From NCBI GenBank assembly GCA_013204985.1, contig JABMLG010000004.1, positions 1-64,000 of the forward strand: a DNA stretch of 64,000 nucleotides, read 5' to 3'. The notes beneath the pieces are model-generated. The model was not told where the DNA came from and did not search any database. It worked only from the letters and a program-made list of their open reading frames with translations. Of this stretch, positions 42,390 to 52,192 are shown piece by piece (within the stretch, counting starts at the first letter, position 1; each line of letters starts with the position of its first letter). The stretch comes from Microbacteriaceae bacterium VKM Ac-2855. GTDB lineage: Bacteria > Actinomycetota > Actinomycetes > Actinomycetales > Microbacteriaceae. Position numbers and translations under genes: made by a program.

Positions 42390-43934
42390 ATGACGATGGA
42401 GTCCAACGAATCCCCGACGCTCGAGAGGCCGTCCAAAGCGGACCGGATGGCTGCGAAGGCGGAGAAGCGCCGAGACCGCGTGTCGATCGGGAGGGTGATC
42501 CCCTGGTCCGCGCACTCGTTCTCGATGAACGCGCTCGTCGTCTTGACCGGTTACTTCACGATCTACGCGACGGACACCCTCGCGCTGAACCCTGCGGTCG
42601 TCGGCGGCCTGTTGGTGCTCGCCAAGGTGATCGACGCCCTCGGCGCACTTCTCGCCGGCTACCTGGTCGACCGTGCGCCCGACACCCGCTTCGGCAAGGC
42701 GCGGCCCTTCGACCTGGTCATCATCCTGTGCTGGGCGACGACGGCGTTCATGTTCTCGGTGCCCGGAGACCTCGGTGAGGTGGCCAAGTACATCTGGCTC
42801 TTCAGCTCCTACGCGCTGCTGACCGCGCTCTTCATGCCGCTGTACAACGCGAACAACCCCCTGTTCACCGCGCGCGTCTTCCCGCGTCGCGAGCACTACA
42901 GCGATCTGGCCGCGAAGAGCGGCCTCGTGACCGTCATCGTCGCGATCTTCATCACCATCGGTCTCCCGATCGCCGTGCAGACCGCCGGGAAGGACCCGGG
43001 AATGTGGTCCCTCGTCGCTGTCTGCCTCGCCGTACCTTTCACACTCATCGGCCTGATCCGGTTCTGGGCGTTCCGCGAGTCGAAGGACGCTTCCGAGATC
43101 GTCCTCGAGCGGTTGCGGATGGCCGACATCCTTCTCGTGCTGCGCACGAATCCGTACATGTGGGTCGTCTCGATCATCGCGCTCCTGGTCGGGATCTACG
43201 CTGGCCTCGGTGCCAGCGCCTACTACTTCCGCTATATCGTCGGAAACCTCGGCCTCCAGGGTGTCGTCTCCATATCGTTCGTCGCTCTGCTGCCGCTGAT
43301 GTTCTTCTTCCCGATGCTCATCCGGAAGTTCTCGATCTCGAGAATGATCGCCGTCTCCAGCTTCATCGGCGCCGGCGGGTTCATGGTCATGATGTTCGCT
43401 GGCGGGAACATCGCGCTGATCATGTTGTCCGCTGTGCTGACTGCGCTTGCCTCTCTGCCGTTCAACTTCCTCGCACCCGTGCTGATCATCGACAACGCCA
43501 CGTACAACGAGTACCGCGGCAACCGCAGGCTGGAAAGCGTCGGAGGCGCTCTCTTCTCGTTCGCCAGCACCGTCGGCGCGGCCCTCGCTGCGGGGGTGCT
43601 CGGCGTCGTGCTCAGCGTGACCGGCTACAGCGGGTCCGCCGACGAACAGTCGAAATCCGCTCTCGACGGCATCATCGCCCTGAACAGCTGGATCCCCGCA
43701 TTCTTCGCGCTGATCGTCGGATTCGTCGCTCTGTACTACCACCGCCTCGAAAAGGAGATGAAGGTCATCAGCGCCGAAGTCCTCGCTCGCCGCGAGATCG
43801 GCAAGGAGGACACTCTCGTCGACGGCATCCCGCTCTCCACCGCCGCCGCCGTCTCCGGGACCGAAGCCATTCGCGTCGTGCGGGAGGAGAGCGGTTCGCC
43901 TCTCGGGCGCCGCGGACGCCGGAACAGGAAGTAG
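42390..43934 (+). CDS. GPH-type (MFS) glycoside/pentoside/hexuronide cation symporter
   Basis: A 514-residue membrane transporter with 12 predicted helices. The GPH hallmark DRAPDTRFGKARPF lies in the loop after helix 2-3, and NATYNEYRGNRRLESVGG after helix 10 matches the second family motif. Such symporters carry glycosides or uronides with sodium or protons. Start ATG 42390 or ATG 42396. First gene of a two-gene unit with the hydrolase at 43978 (43-base gap). Confidence 0.85.
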   Translation: MTMESNESPTLERPSKADRMAAKAEKRRDRVSIGRVIPWSAHSFSMNALVVLTGYFTIYATDTLALNPAVVGGLLVLAKVIDALGALLAGYLVDRAPDTRFGKARPFDLVIILCWATTAFMFSVPGDLGEVAKYIWLFSSYALLTALFMPLYNANNPLFTARVFPRREHYSDLAAKSGLVTVIVAIFITIGLPIAVQTAGKDPGMWSLVAVCLAVPFTLIGLIRFWAFRESKDASEIVLERLRMADILLVLRTNPYMWVVSIIALLVGIYAGLGASAYYFRYIVGNLGLQGVVSISFVALLPLMFFFPMLIRKFSISRMIAVSSFIGAGGFMVMMFAGGNIALIMLSAVLTALASLPFNFLAPVLIIDNATYNEYRGNRRLESVGGALFSFASTVGAALAAGVLGVVLSVTGYSGSADEQSKSALDGIIALNSWIPAFFALIVGFVALYYHRLEKEMKVISAEVLARREIGKEDTLVDGIPLSTAAAVSGTEAIRVVREESGSPLGRRGRRNRK

Positions 43935-43977
43935 TCGCACCATCCACCCTCGATGCGCACGGAAAGAGCTTCGAACC

Positions 43978-46017
43978 ATGACCAGCACCTCCCCTGCCGA
44001 TACCCAGTCCGATCTGACCACGGGCCCGTGGGAATTCGCGACGACCGACGAGATGTTCGGGCTGCCCTACGTCGACGTCGACGAATGGCGCGATGCTCCG
44101 GTCAAGCATCGCTACGTGCACGGCGGCTTCACCGAGACGGACACGCGCTTCTCCTTCTACTTCCCGGAGCCATCAGCGTACGAGGGCCGGTTCTTCCAGC
44201 ACGTCACGCCGTTCCCACAGAGCGAGAATCTGGGACCGCTGGATCAGAGCGGTTACAACAAGATCGCGTTCGCCGTCGAGAGCGGTGCGTACTTCGTCGA
44301 GACGAACGGCGGGGGCGGGAAGTCGGCCGATCCGACGTCCGGAGCAGACCCTTCGATCGGCGCCTACCGGGCCAACGCCGCATCCGCGGAATTCTCCCGC
44401 CTCATCGCGAATCGGATCTTCGGCGAGCACCGCGTCTACGGCTACCTCTATGGCGGGAGCGGCGGCGGCTACCGCACCATCGGCGCCGCCGAGAACACCG
44501 TCGGCACGTGGGACGGCTTCGCTCCCTACGTGATCGGCAGCTCCGTGGCCATTCCGAACGTCTTCACCGTCCGGATGCATGCCATGCGCATCCTGCGCGA
44601 CAAGCTCCCACAGATCGTGGACGCCTACGATGCCGGCGGCGACCCGTCAGCCCTCGACCTCACCGCAGAGGAGGCCGCCGCACTCACCGAAGTGACGAGG
44701 ATGGGATTCCCGCCCCGGTCCTGGTTCGGCTGGAAGACCATGGGCATGCACGCCTTCAGCGTTCTCTACCCCACCGTGATGATGGTCGACCCGGGCTACG
44801 CCGACGACTTCTGGACGGTGGACGGGTACCTCGGAGCGGATCCGGATGCGTCGATCCACCAGGACCGCATCCAGCACACGAGCACGGTGGTCGAGCTCAT
44901 CGCCGCTGCGGCGTCCGAAGACGGCGAACTGACCGCAGGGGGTGTCGACGAATCCTTCCTGCACTCCGCCTCCGGTGCGCACAACATCGTCGGGGTACGC
45001 CTGGCCAGTGCACCGACCGGCTGGCTGCTGGGCGGTCAACTCGACATCCGGTCAGGTGCCTCCGCGGGACGGACCCTGCAGATCAACGCGATCGACGACG
45101 GCGTCGTCGACATCCAGCCCGGGCAAGGAGACGTCCTCGCGGGCCTCGCTGTCGGTGACGAGGTGACCGTCGACACCTCGAAATTCCTGGCCGTGCAGAC
45201 CTACCACCGGCACCAGGTGCCCGGTCCGGACTTCCCCGTCTGGGATCAGTTCCGCGACGGGAGCGGAGCGCCGGCGCTTCCGCAACGCGCCATGCTGCTC
45301 GGCCCGCTGATGAGCCGCGGCGCCTCCGGCACCGTGCAGAGCGGCCGCATCAGCGGCAAGATGATCGTGGTCTCGTGCCTTCTCGATCGCGAGGCGTTCG
45401 CGTGGCAGGCCGACTGGTATCGCCGCTTGGTCGTCGAGCATCTCGGCGATGCGGAGAAGGATCAGTTCCGCCTCTGGTACGTCGACAACGCGCTGCACGG
45501 CGACGACGACGTGCAGGAGTTCCCCGCACGCACGGTCGCCTATCTCGGCGCGCTCGAGACCGCTCTTCGCCAGCTCGCCGCCTGGGTCGAGCGCGGGATC
45601 GAGCCGTCGCCGACGAGCGCCTACGAGGTCGTGGACGGACAGATCCGGATCCCTGCCGACGTCGAGCAGCGCGGAGGTGTCCAGCCCGTCGTCGCTCTCA
45701 CGGTCGACGGCGAGTCCAGCGCTCGGACTCGCGTGGGAGAGAGCATTTCGGTGCGCATCGATGTCACGGCGGCTCCGGGTGGCGTGATCGTCGAGGTCCG
45801 GGAGGTGGTGACGAATGCCGAAGGGGAAGAACATCTCAGCGATCCCCTGGATATCGATCCGGCCGAGCACGTGGTCCTGCAGCGCAACGCCGTCTTCGAC
45901 GCTCCCGGCGTGCACGTCATCGCCGTGAGGGTGAGCGCGCAGATGAACGCCGACCCGACCGATCCTCACGCCCGCGTACAGAACATCGCCCGAGCCCGTG
46001 TGACCGTCGTCGACTGA
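43978..46017 (+). CDS. Uncharacterised alpha/beta-hydrolase-like protein (tannase-like nucleophile)
   Basis: A 679-residue protein without a signal peptide. The nucleophile elbow YGGSGGGYRT puts Ser161 in a Gly-rich context as in tannase/feruloyl-esterase-like proteins; DPTSGAD and LWYVDNALHGDDDVQEF (possible Asp and His of the triad near 490-510) fit an alpha/beta hydrolase. The C-terminal 110 residues look like an immunoglobulin-type beta-sandwich. A middle stretch about 330-400 with repeated short strands is an insertion. It may hydrolyse an ester or acylated glycoside brought in by the GPH transporter. I do not recognise a characterised relative. Confidence 0.6.
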   Translation: MTSTSPADTQSDLTTGPWEFATTDEMFGLPYVDVDEWRDAPVKHRYVHGGFTETDTRFSFYFPEPSAYEGRFFQHVTPFPQSENLGPLDQSGYNKIAFAVESGAYFVETNGGGGKSADPTSGADPSIGAYRANAASAEFSRLIANRIFGEHRVYGYLYGGSGGGYRTIGAAENTVGTWDGFAPYVIGSSVAIPNVFTVRMHAMRILRDKLPQIVDAYDAGGDPSALDLTAEEAAALTEVTRMGFPPRSWFGWKTMGMHAFSVLYPTVMMVDPGYADDFWTVDGYLGADPDASIHQDRIQHTSTVVELIAAAASEDGELTAGGVDESFLHSASGAHNIVGVRLASAPTGWLLGGQLDIRSGASAGRTLQINAIDDGVVDIQPGQGDVLAGLAVGDEVTVDTSKFLAVQTYHRHQVPGPDFPVWDQFRDGSGAPALPQRAMLLGPLMSRGASGTVQSGRISGKMIVVSCLLDREAFAWQADWYRRLVVEHLGDAEKDQFRLWYVDNALHGDDDVQEFPARTVAYLGALETALRQLAAWVERGIEPSPTSAYEVVDGQIRIPADVEQRGGVQPVVALTVDGESSARTRVGESISVRIDVTAAPGGVIVEVREVVTNAEGEEHLSDPLDIDPAEHVVLQRNAVFDAPGVHVIAVRVSAQMNADPTDPHARVQNIARARVTVVD

Positions 46018-46093
46018 GTCCCGACGCCGAGGAGAGAGATCCCGTGTGGACGTGGACCACCGCCGAGGAAGGAGAGCGAAGGAGTGGTGGTGC

Positions 46094-48430
46094 TCATCCG
46101 CGCCCGATCGGGTTCGCGCGGAGTTCCGCCAGGCGTGCCAGCAGACGCTCGCCCAGCACGGGGAACGGCAGCTTGGACGCGGCCATCGGCAGGATGGTGC
46201 GAAGCGGCATGGGGAGCACGAGCGGCAGGGTCGCTTCGTCGAACTCGCCCGCCCCCTGGGTCGCGAACTGGGTCATCATCTCCTGAAGGGCGACCGCACC
46301 CTCGGCGTCGGCGAACCAGTCCCCCATGGCGGAGTCGAGGGTCAGAGGCGGCGCGGGCTCGGTGCCCGCGAGTTCGATACCGACTTCGGCGCGGATGTCG
46401 CGCGATGAGGCTCCGGCCTGGATCGTGTACGTGCCGTCGGCGCGCACCCATTGGCGAGAGCGGCTGCTCCAGTAGTCCAGGTCGCCGAGCGGGATCCTCG
46501 TGGTGACCGTGACGCTCTCGCCGGCCGCGACCTCGACCTTCTCGAAGCCGACGAGCTCGTGCGACGGCCGGTCCTCCCCCGACGTCGGTGGGACGGAGTA
46601 GAACTGCACGATCTCCGCGCCGTCTCTGGATCCCGTATTGGTGACGTGAACGTGGACCTGCAGGGCCTCCTCGACGACGTCGACGCTGAGGCGGTCGTAG
46701 TCGAAACTCGTGTAGGACAGGCCGTGGCCGAAGGGGTAGGCGAGGTCGCGGCCGACCGAGTCGAAGTGGCGATACCCCACGTAGATCCGTTCGCCGTAGA
46801 GCACGGTCTGACCGTTCCCGGGGAAGTTGTGGAACGAGGAGGTATCGGAGAGCGCGAGGGGGATGGTTTCGGCGAGCTTGCCCGAGGGGTTCGCGTCACC
46901 GAAGAGAAGGGAGGCCGTCGCCGTGCCTGCGGCCTGGCCGGCCAGCCACATCTCGAGGATGGCGGACACTCCCGCCCGCCATGGCTCGACCGACACCACT
47001 CCCCCGTTCGAGAGGACCACGGTGACGCGATCATTGACCGCCGTGACCTGCTCCAGCAGTGACAACTGGTCGGCGGGCAGGTCCATCGTGGTGCGGTCGA
47101 ACGCCTCGGACTCGTCTTCGGGCGGGAGGCCGAGGAAGACGACGACGTCGGACGCCGAGCGAGCCGCGGAGACCGCCCGCTCGATCAACTCGACGTCTTC
47201 GTGGCCGTCGAGCGTGAATCCCGGTTCGAAAAGCACCGGACGGTCGCCGGCGCGTTCTCGGATCGCGTCGAGGGCGGTGTCGAGGCGGGTGGGCACGATG
47301 TGACTGCTCCCCGCGCCCTGGTAGCGGGGAGTGCGAGCGAATTCCCCGATGACAGCGAGACTTCCGCGGTCGCGGGTGGAGAGCGGAAGGACTCCCTCGT
47401 TCTTGAGGAGCACCGCCGAGCGCTCGGCGATCTCCCGAGCGAGCGCGTGATGCGTGTCGACGTCGAAGGCAGGCACGTCGCCGGTGCGTTCTCCGACGAT
47501 GGTGGCGGCGAGTTCAGCCACACGGGACGCTGCCCGATCGAGGATGTCTTCCTCGAGGACTCCGGTCTGCACGGCCTCGATCAGGGCGGCGGATCCCGCT
47601 CCGGTGCCCGGCATATCGAGGTCGAGGCCTGCCCGCACCGCGGCGACGACATCGGATGCGGCCGCTCCCCAGTCGGAGACGACGACGCCGTCGAAGCCCC
47701 ACTCGTCACGAAGGATCGCCGTCAGCAGCCACGCGTTGGCGATGACGGGCACTCCGTTGACGGCGTTGTAGGAGGCCATGATCGTGGCAGGCGACGAGCC
47801 TTCGACGACCCGTTGGAACGCCCGCAGGTAGATCTCCCGCAGAGTTCGCTCGTCCACCTCCGCGCTGATGCTCATGCGGTCGGTCTCCTGATCGTTCGCC
47901 ACGTAGTGCTTGACCGATGCCCCGACTCCCCGGGTCTTGAGGCCTCGCACCCAGGCAGCGCCGAGCTCGCCGGACAGGAAGGGGTCCTCGGAGAAGTACT
48001 CGAAGTTCCGCCCGCAGAGCGGGCTGCGCTTGATGTTCACTCCGGGACCGAGCAGAACGTCGACTCCCAGGCTTCGCGCTTCTTCCCCGAGCGCGACGCC
48101 CAGGGTGGAGAGCAGGTCCCGATCCCACGAACTGGCCGTCGCGGATGCCGTCGGGTAGGCAGTCGATGCTCTGGCGGCGTTGATGCCCAGATGGTCGGCA
48201 CCCTGCTCCTGCCGGCGCACCCCGTGGGGACCATCCGACAGGGTCACGGCCGGCACACCGGCCGACTCGACCGCGGTGGTGTTCCAGAAGGCGAAACCGG
48301 ATACCAGGGACGCTTTCTCCTCGAGGCTCATGCCCTCGATCAGCGGGTAGGTGCTCAATGTGTGGATCTCCTCTGACGAGTCCTGCAACAGTTCGTCCTG
48401 TCGCACGGCGGGGGACGTGGGCGACGTCAT
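46094..48430 (-). CDS. GH3 family beta-glycosidase
   Basis: A 778-residue glycosidase with the three-domain GH3 layout: TIM barrel, alpha/beta sandwich and a fibronectin type III domain (HVHVTNTGSRDGAEIVQFY, DYWSSRSRQWV). Nucleophile Asp253 in VVVSDWGAA; KHYVANDQETDR and FEYFSEDPFLSG line the site. No signal peptide, so it acts inside the cell. ATG 48430 overlaps the stop of the SDR (ATGA), so both are co-translated from an MFS-SDR-GH3 operon. Likely a beta-glucosidase on an imported glycoside. About 70 residues beyond the usual C-terminus are present. Confidence 0.88.
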   Translation of the reverse strand: MTSPTSPAVRQDELLQDSSEEIHTLSTYPLIEGMSLEEKASLVSGFAFWNTTAVESAGVPAVTLSDGPHGVRRQEQGADHLGINAARASTAYPTASATASSWDRDLLSTLGVALGEEARSLGVDVLLGPGVNIKRSPLCGRNFEYFSEDPFLSGELGAAWVRGLKTRGVGASVKHYVANDQETDRMSISAEVDERTLREIYLRAFQRVVEGSSPATIMASYNAVNGVPVIANAWLLTAILRDEWGFDGVVVSDWGAAASDVVAAVRAGLDLDMPGTGAGSAALIEAVQTGVLEEDILDRAASRVAELAATIVGERTGDVPAFDVDTHHALAREIAERSAVLLKNEGVLPLSTRDRGSLAVIGEFARTPRYQGAGSSHIVPTRLDTALDAIRERAGDRPVLFEPGFTLDGHEDVELIERAVSAARSASDVVVFLGLPPEDESEAFDRTTMDLPADQLSLLEQVTAVNDRVTVVLSNGGVVSVEPWRAGVSAILEMWLAGQAAGTATASLLFGDANPSGKLAETIPLALSDTSSFHNFPGNGQTVLYGERIYVGYRHFDSVGRDLAYPFGHGLSYTSFDYDRLSVDVVEEALQVHVHVTNTGSRDGAEIVQFYSVPPTSGEDRPSHELVGFEKVEVAAGESVTVTTRIPLGDLDYWSSRSRQWVRADGTYTIQAGASSRDIRAEVGIELAGTEPAPPLTLDSAMGDWFADAEGAVALQEMMTQFATQGAGEFDEATLPLVLPMPLRTILPMAASKLPFPVLGERLLARLAELRANPIGRG

Positions 48431-49167
48431 GAAATGGCTCGGGCCAGGCCGGCGCTCTCTCCGCCGTCGGCGACGAACTCCGAACCGGTGGAGAACGACG
48501 CCTCGTCGCTGGCGAGGAAGACCACGAGCTTGGCGATCTCGCTCATCTCGCCCATGCGATGGAGGGCGACGTGGTCTTGGGGGAACTCCATGCCCTGAAG
48601 GAGCGGGGTGCGGATGAGGCCCGGATGCACGGTGTTCACTCGAACGTTGTAGGGGCCGAGATCGAGGGCCGCGCTCTTGGTGAGCCCGCGGAGACCGAAC
48701 TTCGAGGCGTTGTAGCCCGTGATCCCCCCGTATCCCTGGAGGCCCGCGTCGGAGGAGATGTTGATGATCGATCCGCGCCCGGACGCTTTCAGGGCCGCCG
48801 CCGCCGCTCGGATCCCGTAGAAAGAACCCGTCAAATTGATGTCGATGACCAGGTTCCAGTCCTCGGGTGTGTGCTCGTCGATCGGGGCCCTTCGCACCAC
48901 CCCGGCATTGTTGACCAGGATGTCGAGGCGGCCGAAAGCCCGCTCGGTCTCCGCCACCGCGGCGACCCACTCGTCGTAGCTCCGGACGTCGAGATGCGCA
49001 TAGCGCGCTCTCTCCCCGATCTCCTCCGCGAGCTGTCGACCGTCGTCGTCGAGCACATCCCCGATGACGACCGAGGCCCCCTCGGCGGCCAGGGCTCGCG
49101 CGAACTCGGCCCCGAGACCCCGGGCTGCCCCGGAGATGAGTGCAACTTTGTCGGTAAGACGGTTCAT
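48427..49167 (-). CDS. SDR family oxidoreductase
   Basis: A 246-residue classical short-chain dehydrogenase: cofactor motif SGAARGLG (residues 11-18), NNAG near 86, catalytic Ser about 139 and Tyr152/Lys156 (YNASK). Sequence style is close to 3-oxoacyl-ACP reductase and hydroxysteroid dehydrogenase-like SDRs. In an operon with an MFS transporter and GH3, it may oxidise the sugar or the released aglycone. Substrate unknown. Confidence 0.85.
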   Translation of the reverse strand: MNRLTDKVALISGAARGLGAEFARALAAEGASVVIGDVLDDDGRQLAEEIGERARYAHLDVRSYDEWVAAVAETERAFGRLDILVNNAGVVRRAPIDEHTPEDWNLVIDINLTGSFYGIRAAAAALKASGRGSIINISSDAGLQGYGGITGYNASKFGLRGLTKSAALDLGPYNVRVNTVHPGLIRTPLLQGMEFPQDHVALHRMGEMSEIAKLVVFLASDEASFSTGSEFVADGGESAGLARAIS

Positions 49168-49231
49168 AGCTGATGACTCGCTTTCTTGTCGTTCATGGTG
49201 TGAGTGATCGCACGCGTGCGCGAATGCCCGC

Positions 49232-50638
49232 CTACCGGACGCCGCGCACCTTGAACAGGATCACCAACGCCCCGAGGAGGGCGAGCGATCCCGACAGCAC
49301 GTACATGAGCGTGTAGTTGGGGGACGAACCGGCGCCGATCACCAGGATCCCGGCTGCAGCGAGCGGACCCACCGTGTTCGGGAGCTGCTGGGCGAGCTGC
49401 ATGATGCCCAGGTAGCGGCCTGACTCTTCACGATCGGGAAGCACGTCGAGGACGATCGCCTGGTCGACGGTGGAGAATGCGCCGATCGCCATGGTTGCGA
49501 GCAGTGCTCCGCCGATGAGGCCGGGCAGCTCGTAGGACACGGCGGACAGCACGGTTCCGGCCAGCATGATGACACCGGCGAGCACCACGAAGATCTTGCG
49601 GCGCTTGAGCCGGTCCGAGAGGAACCCGACACCGAGCGCTCCGATCGCACCCGTGACGATGCCACCGACACCGAGGATGGCCACGATGCCGCCGACACCG
49701 CTGACAGGCAGATCGAGCCGGGAAGCGATGAAGTAGGTGCCGTAGGTCGTGGTGAATGACAGGCCGAAGAAGAGCAGTGCGCGCCCGAGCCAGTTCCACG
49801 CGTAGCTCGGGGCCTTGCGCGGGTTGAAGACCATGTTCGACACGATCTGCCCGATCGAGGTCGTCTTCGGCGGCGCCAGGTCCGGGACCTCCCGCGCGAA
49901 GATGACGAAGACGATCACGCCCGCAACCGCGATGATGCCCGGGATCAGGAACAACAGGACCAGCTGCGAGGCGACGGATGAGACAAGGCCGATACCGAAG
50001 ATCGGAGCGACCATGTTCGCGAACCCGATGTACGCCGAGACGCGGCCACGCTGCTCCTCAGGGAGGCGGTCGCCCATGAAGGCGATGACCATGCCGCTCG
50101 CCGTCTGCCAGCCCACCAACGTCACGATCCACCCCACGAGGAGGATCGGCACGGAGGGCGCCACGGCCAACGCGTAGAGGCCGATGAGACCGGCGATCCC
50201 GCCGCCGATCGCCCACGGCCGGCGTCGTCCGAGTCGCGTGCGGGTGCGATCGGACAGCACCCCGACCAGCGGTGTCGCGATCACCGACGCGATCGCTCCC
50301 ACACCCGTGACAAGTCCGAGGACGTCCACCCGGCCGGGAACCAGGATGTCCAGCTTCACCGAGAGGGAGAAGGCGATCGGGGCGACGACCGCCATCGAGG
50401 CGCCGAAAGTCAGGAAGATCAGCACCCAGATGAGCCCCGCGCGCAGGCGTGCCTGTGGCGCCGCGGCTTCCGCTCCCGCGGACTCGCTCGTCGCCGCGAG
50501 CACCGCACGTGCGGGTGACACCGCCGCAGCCGGCAGGAGCACCGCGTCAGCGGCGACGTCCTCGACCATGTGTCGATCGTGGCCCTCGGACACGGGCGGC
50601 ACGTTCTCAGGGGGCGTTCGGTTCACGGCAATCTCCAT
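49232..50638 (-). CDS. MFS transporter
   Basis: A 468-residue transporter with a long 65-residue N-terminal cytosolic leader and 12 helices. The loop DRTRTRLGRRRPW after helix 2 is the MFS A-type motif in the form seen in sugar/drug:H+ symporters of the GPH-related group; DRLKRRK after helix 8 is its repeat. Start ATG 50638; a Met at codon 24 is an alternative. Divergent from TetR at 50726 with inverted repeats between. Confidence 0.8.
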   Translation of the reverse strand: MEIAVNRTPPENVPPVSEGHDRHMVEDVAADAVLLPAAAVSPARAVLAATSESAGAEAAAPQARLRAGLIWVLIFLTFGASMAVVAPIAFSLSVKLDILVPGRVDVLGLVTGVGAIASVIATPLVGVLSDRTRTRLGRRRPWAIGGGIAGLIGLYALAVAPSVPILLVGWIVTLVGWQTASGMVIAFMGDRLPEEQRGRVSAYIGFANMVAPIFGIGLVSSVASQLVLLFLIPGIIAVAGVIVFVIFAREVPDLAPPKTTSIGQIVSNMVFNPRKAPSYAWNWLGRALLFFGLSFTTTYGTYFIASRLDLPVSGVGGIVAILGVGGIVTGAIGALGVGFLSDRLKRRKIFVVLAGVIMLAGTVLSAVSYELPGLIGGALLATMAIGAFSTVDQAIVLDVLPDREESGRYLGIMQLAQQLPNTVGPLAAAGILVIGAGSSPNYTLMYVLSGSLALLGALVILFKVRGVR

Positions 50639-50652
50639 CGACTGGTTGAAAC

Positions 50653-50680
50653 TTGCGCCTCTGCGCAACATTGGGCAATG
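50653..50680. promoter_or_regulatory. Two inverted repeats in the MFS/TetR divergent region
   Basis: TTGCGC-CTCT-GCGCAA at 50653-50668 and CATTG-GG-CAATG at 50669-50680, side by side in the 87-base gap. Likely TetR operators controlling the MFS-SDR-GH3 operon and the regulator itself. Confidence 0.55.
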
Positions 50681-50725
50681 TAGCGAAAATCGCGGAGCAG
50701 CGCAAGGTTCAGGTACGGTGATGGC

Positions 50726-51424
50726 ATGACTGTCACGGTGGCCGCGTCCTCGACATCCCACGCTCGGCAGGTCGCTGCGCCTCGGGGGCGCTACGCCAAG
50801 TCCGAAGAGGTGCAGAAGCGAATCGTGAAGGCGGCTGCTGAGGCGTTCGCAGCGAGTGGCTTCAACGCCGGCACCTTCAAGGAGATCGCCCGACGAGCAG
50901 GTGTCAGTGAACGCGGACTCGCCTATCACTTCCACACCAAGGAGGCCCTGCTCGAGGCCGTTATGAACGACCATCACCAGCGGCGGTCCGCCGTGGTGAC
51001 GTCCGCCTCGGGTCTCGCCTCGTTCGCGGCCGTGATCGCTGTCGTGGAGGCCGACGCGCTCCGACCCGACGTCGTCGGTCTGCAGAGCATCCTCATCGGG
51101 GAGGCCACCGCCCGCGAGCATCCCGTTCACGACCACTACCGGCTCCGGTACGCCGACCTCCGCAACTATCTCAGCGAGGCCTTCTCAGCTGCACTGCGCG
51201 GTGGCCAAGCACGTTCGGACCTCACGGCCGAGGACCTCTCCGCCGGGCTGATCGCCCTGCTCGACGGCCTCCAGATGCAGTGGCTCTACGCTCCGGAATC
51301 GGTTCGTGTAGCGACCACCGTGGACGGGTACCTCGCCGCGATCCTGTCTCGTGAAGCGATGGCAGAGGTGCGCCGACTCCGCCACGAGTTCAGTAGCGAC
51401 TTCGCCGAGGAACCTCGGCCCTAG
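50726..51424 (+). CDS. TetR family transcriptional regulator
   Basis: A 232-residue regulator with a 20-residue leader, then the TetR HTH (FKEIARRAGVSERGLAYHF). The ligand domain is rich in Ala/Leu helices with DHYRLRYADLRNYLSEAF. Divergent from the MFS gene and tail-to-tail with the next TetR gene, overlapping by 4 bases (51421-51424). Confidence 0.85.
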   Translation: MTVTVAASSTSHARQVAAPRGRYAKSEEVQKRIVKAAAEAFAASGFNAGTFKEIARRAGVSERGLAYHFHTKEALLEAVMNDHHQRRSAVVTSASGLASFAAVIAVVEADALRPDVVGLQSILIGEATAREHPVHDHYRLRYADLRNYLSEAFSAALRGGQARSDLTAEDLSAGLIALLDGLQMQWLYAPESVRVATTVDGYLAAILSREAMAEVRRLRHEFSSDFAEEPRP

Positions 51425-52056
51425 AGGTAGCCCCTCTCGAGTGACTCGATGAGCCGATTCAGGAGTTCACTCCACAGGGCACGCGCCGCATCACTGGTCC
51501 GTCCATCCGTCGCAGCGAGCCAGTGAGTGGTGATGACGACGATCCCGCTCGTCAGTGCGCCCGCGAGCAACTCGCACTCGAGCACATCCGTTTCCGTCCC
51601 TCGTCGCGCGAACGGGAGCACGAGTTGGTCCGCCGTCCTGGTCAGGGCATCGAAGGCGAATTCTCTGTAGCGGCCAGTGGGCTGCTCCTGAGCGCCGAGC
51701 GCCGCCCAGACCACGGCGATCCCGGCGGGGAAGTCGGTCTGTCGGAGCGCCCCGGTCATCTCCTCGAACATGGTCCGTCGTGTGCGGGCACCACTGGGGG
51801 CCGGAACAGAAGCAGCCTCGATGCTGCCGATCACGTTCGCCAACTTGCGTCGGCACTCGGCGATGATCACGTCGTCGACGGAGGAGAAGTAGTTGAAGAC
51901 GGTCCGACGAGCCACACCCGCGCGTTCAGCCAGCTCGTCGACCGTGAAGTCCGGCCTGCCGCGCTCCGTCATGAGAGCGCCGGCGGCATCGAGGATGGCG
52001 ACCCGGTACCTGCTATCGGACGTCCTCCGGCGGTTCGTACTCGGAACGATGCTCAT
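51421..52056 (-). CDS. TetR family transcriptional regulator
   Basis: A 211-residue regulator. HTH FTVDELAERAGVARRTVFNYF. ATG 52056 is preceded on the minus strand by AGGAGAG at a 9-base spacing; the longer GTG start at 52086 is less likely. It faces away from the ferredoxin-P450 operon, with a 17-bp palindrome between, and so probably regulates it. Confidence 0.85.
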   Translation of the reverse strand: MSIVPSTNRRRTSDSRYRVAILDAAGALMTERGRPDFTVDELAERAGVARRTVFNYFSSVDDVIIAECRRKLANVIGSIEAASVPAPSGARTRRTMFEEMTGALRQTDFPAGIAVVWAALGAQEQPTGRYREFAFDALTRTADQLVLPFARRGTETDVLECELLAGALTSGIVVITTHWLAATDGRTSDAARALWSELLNRLIESLERGYL

Positions 52057-52103
52057 CCGCACATTCTCTCCTGACGGCGCACTCACGGCTCACTCGCACC
52101 GAT

Positions 52104-52120
52104 CGTGCACTGAGTGCACG
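52104..52120. promoter_or_regulatory. 17-bp palindrome, TetR-type operator
   Basis: CGTGCACTGAGTGCACG, symmetric around a central G, 48 bases from the TetR start and 73 from the ferredoxin start. Confidence 0.7.
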
Positions 52121-52192
52121 TAAGGTGTCAGAGTCTGAACCGAACGGTCCGAGGCGCGATGCCATTCGGACCCATCACGTTACGAGGTGTTC

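Noticed and set aside
42096-44021. Very long open frame (641 codons) on the minus strand opposite the GPH transporter
   Set aside because: It mirrors a clear membrane transporter gene, and its translation is an acidic, His/Asp/Glu-rich string without domains, as expected for antisense reading of GC-rich codons.
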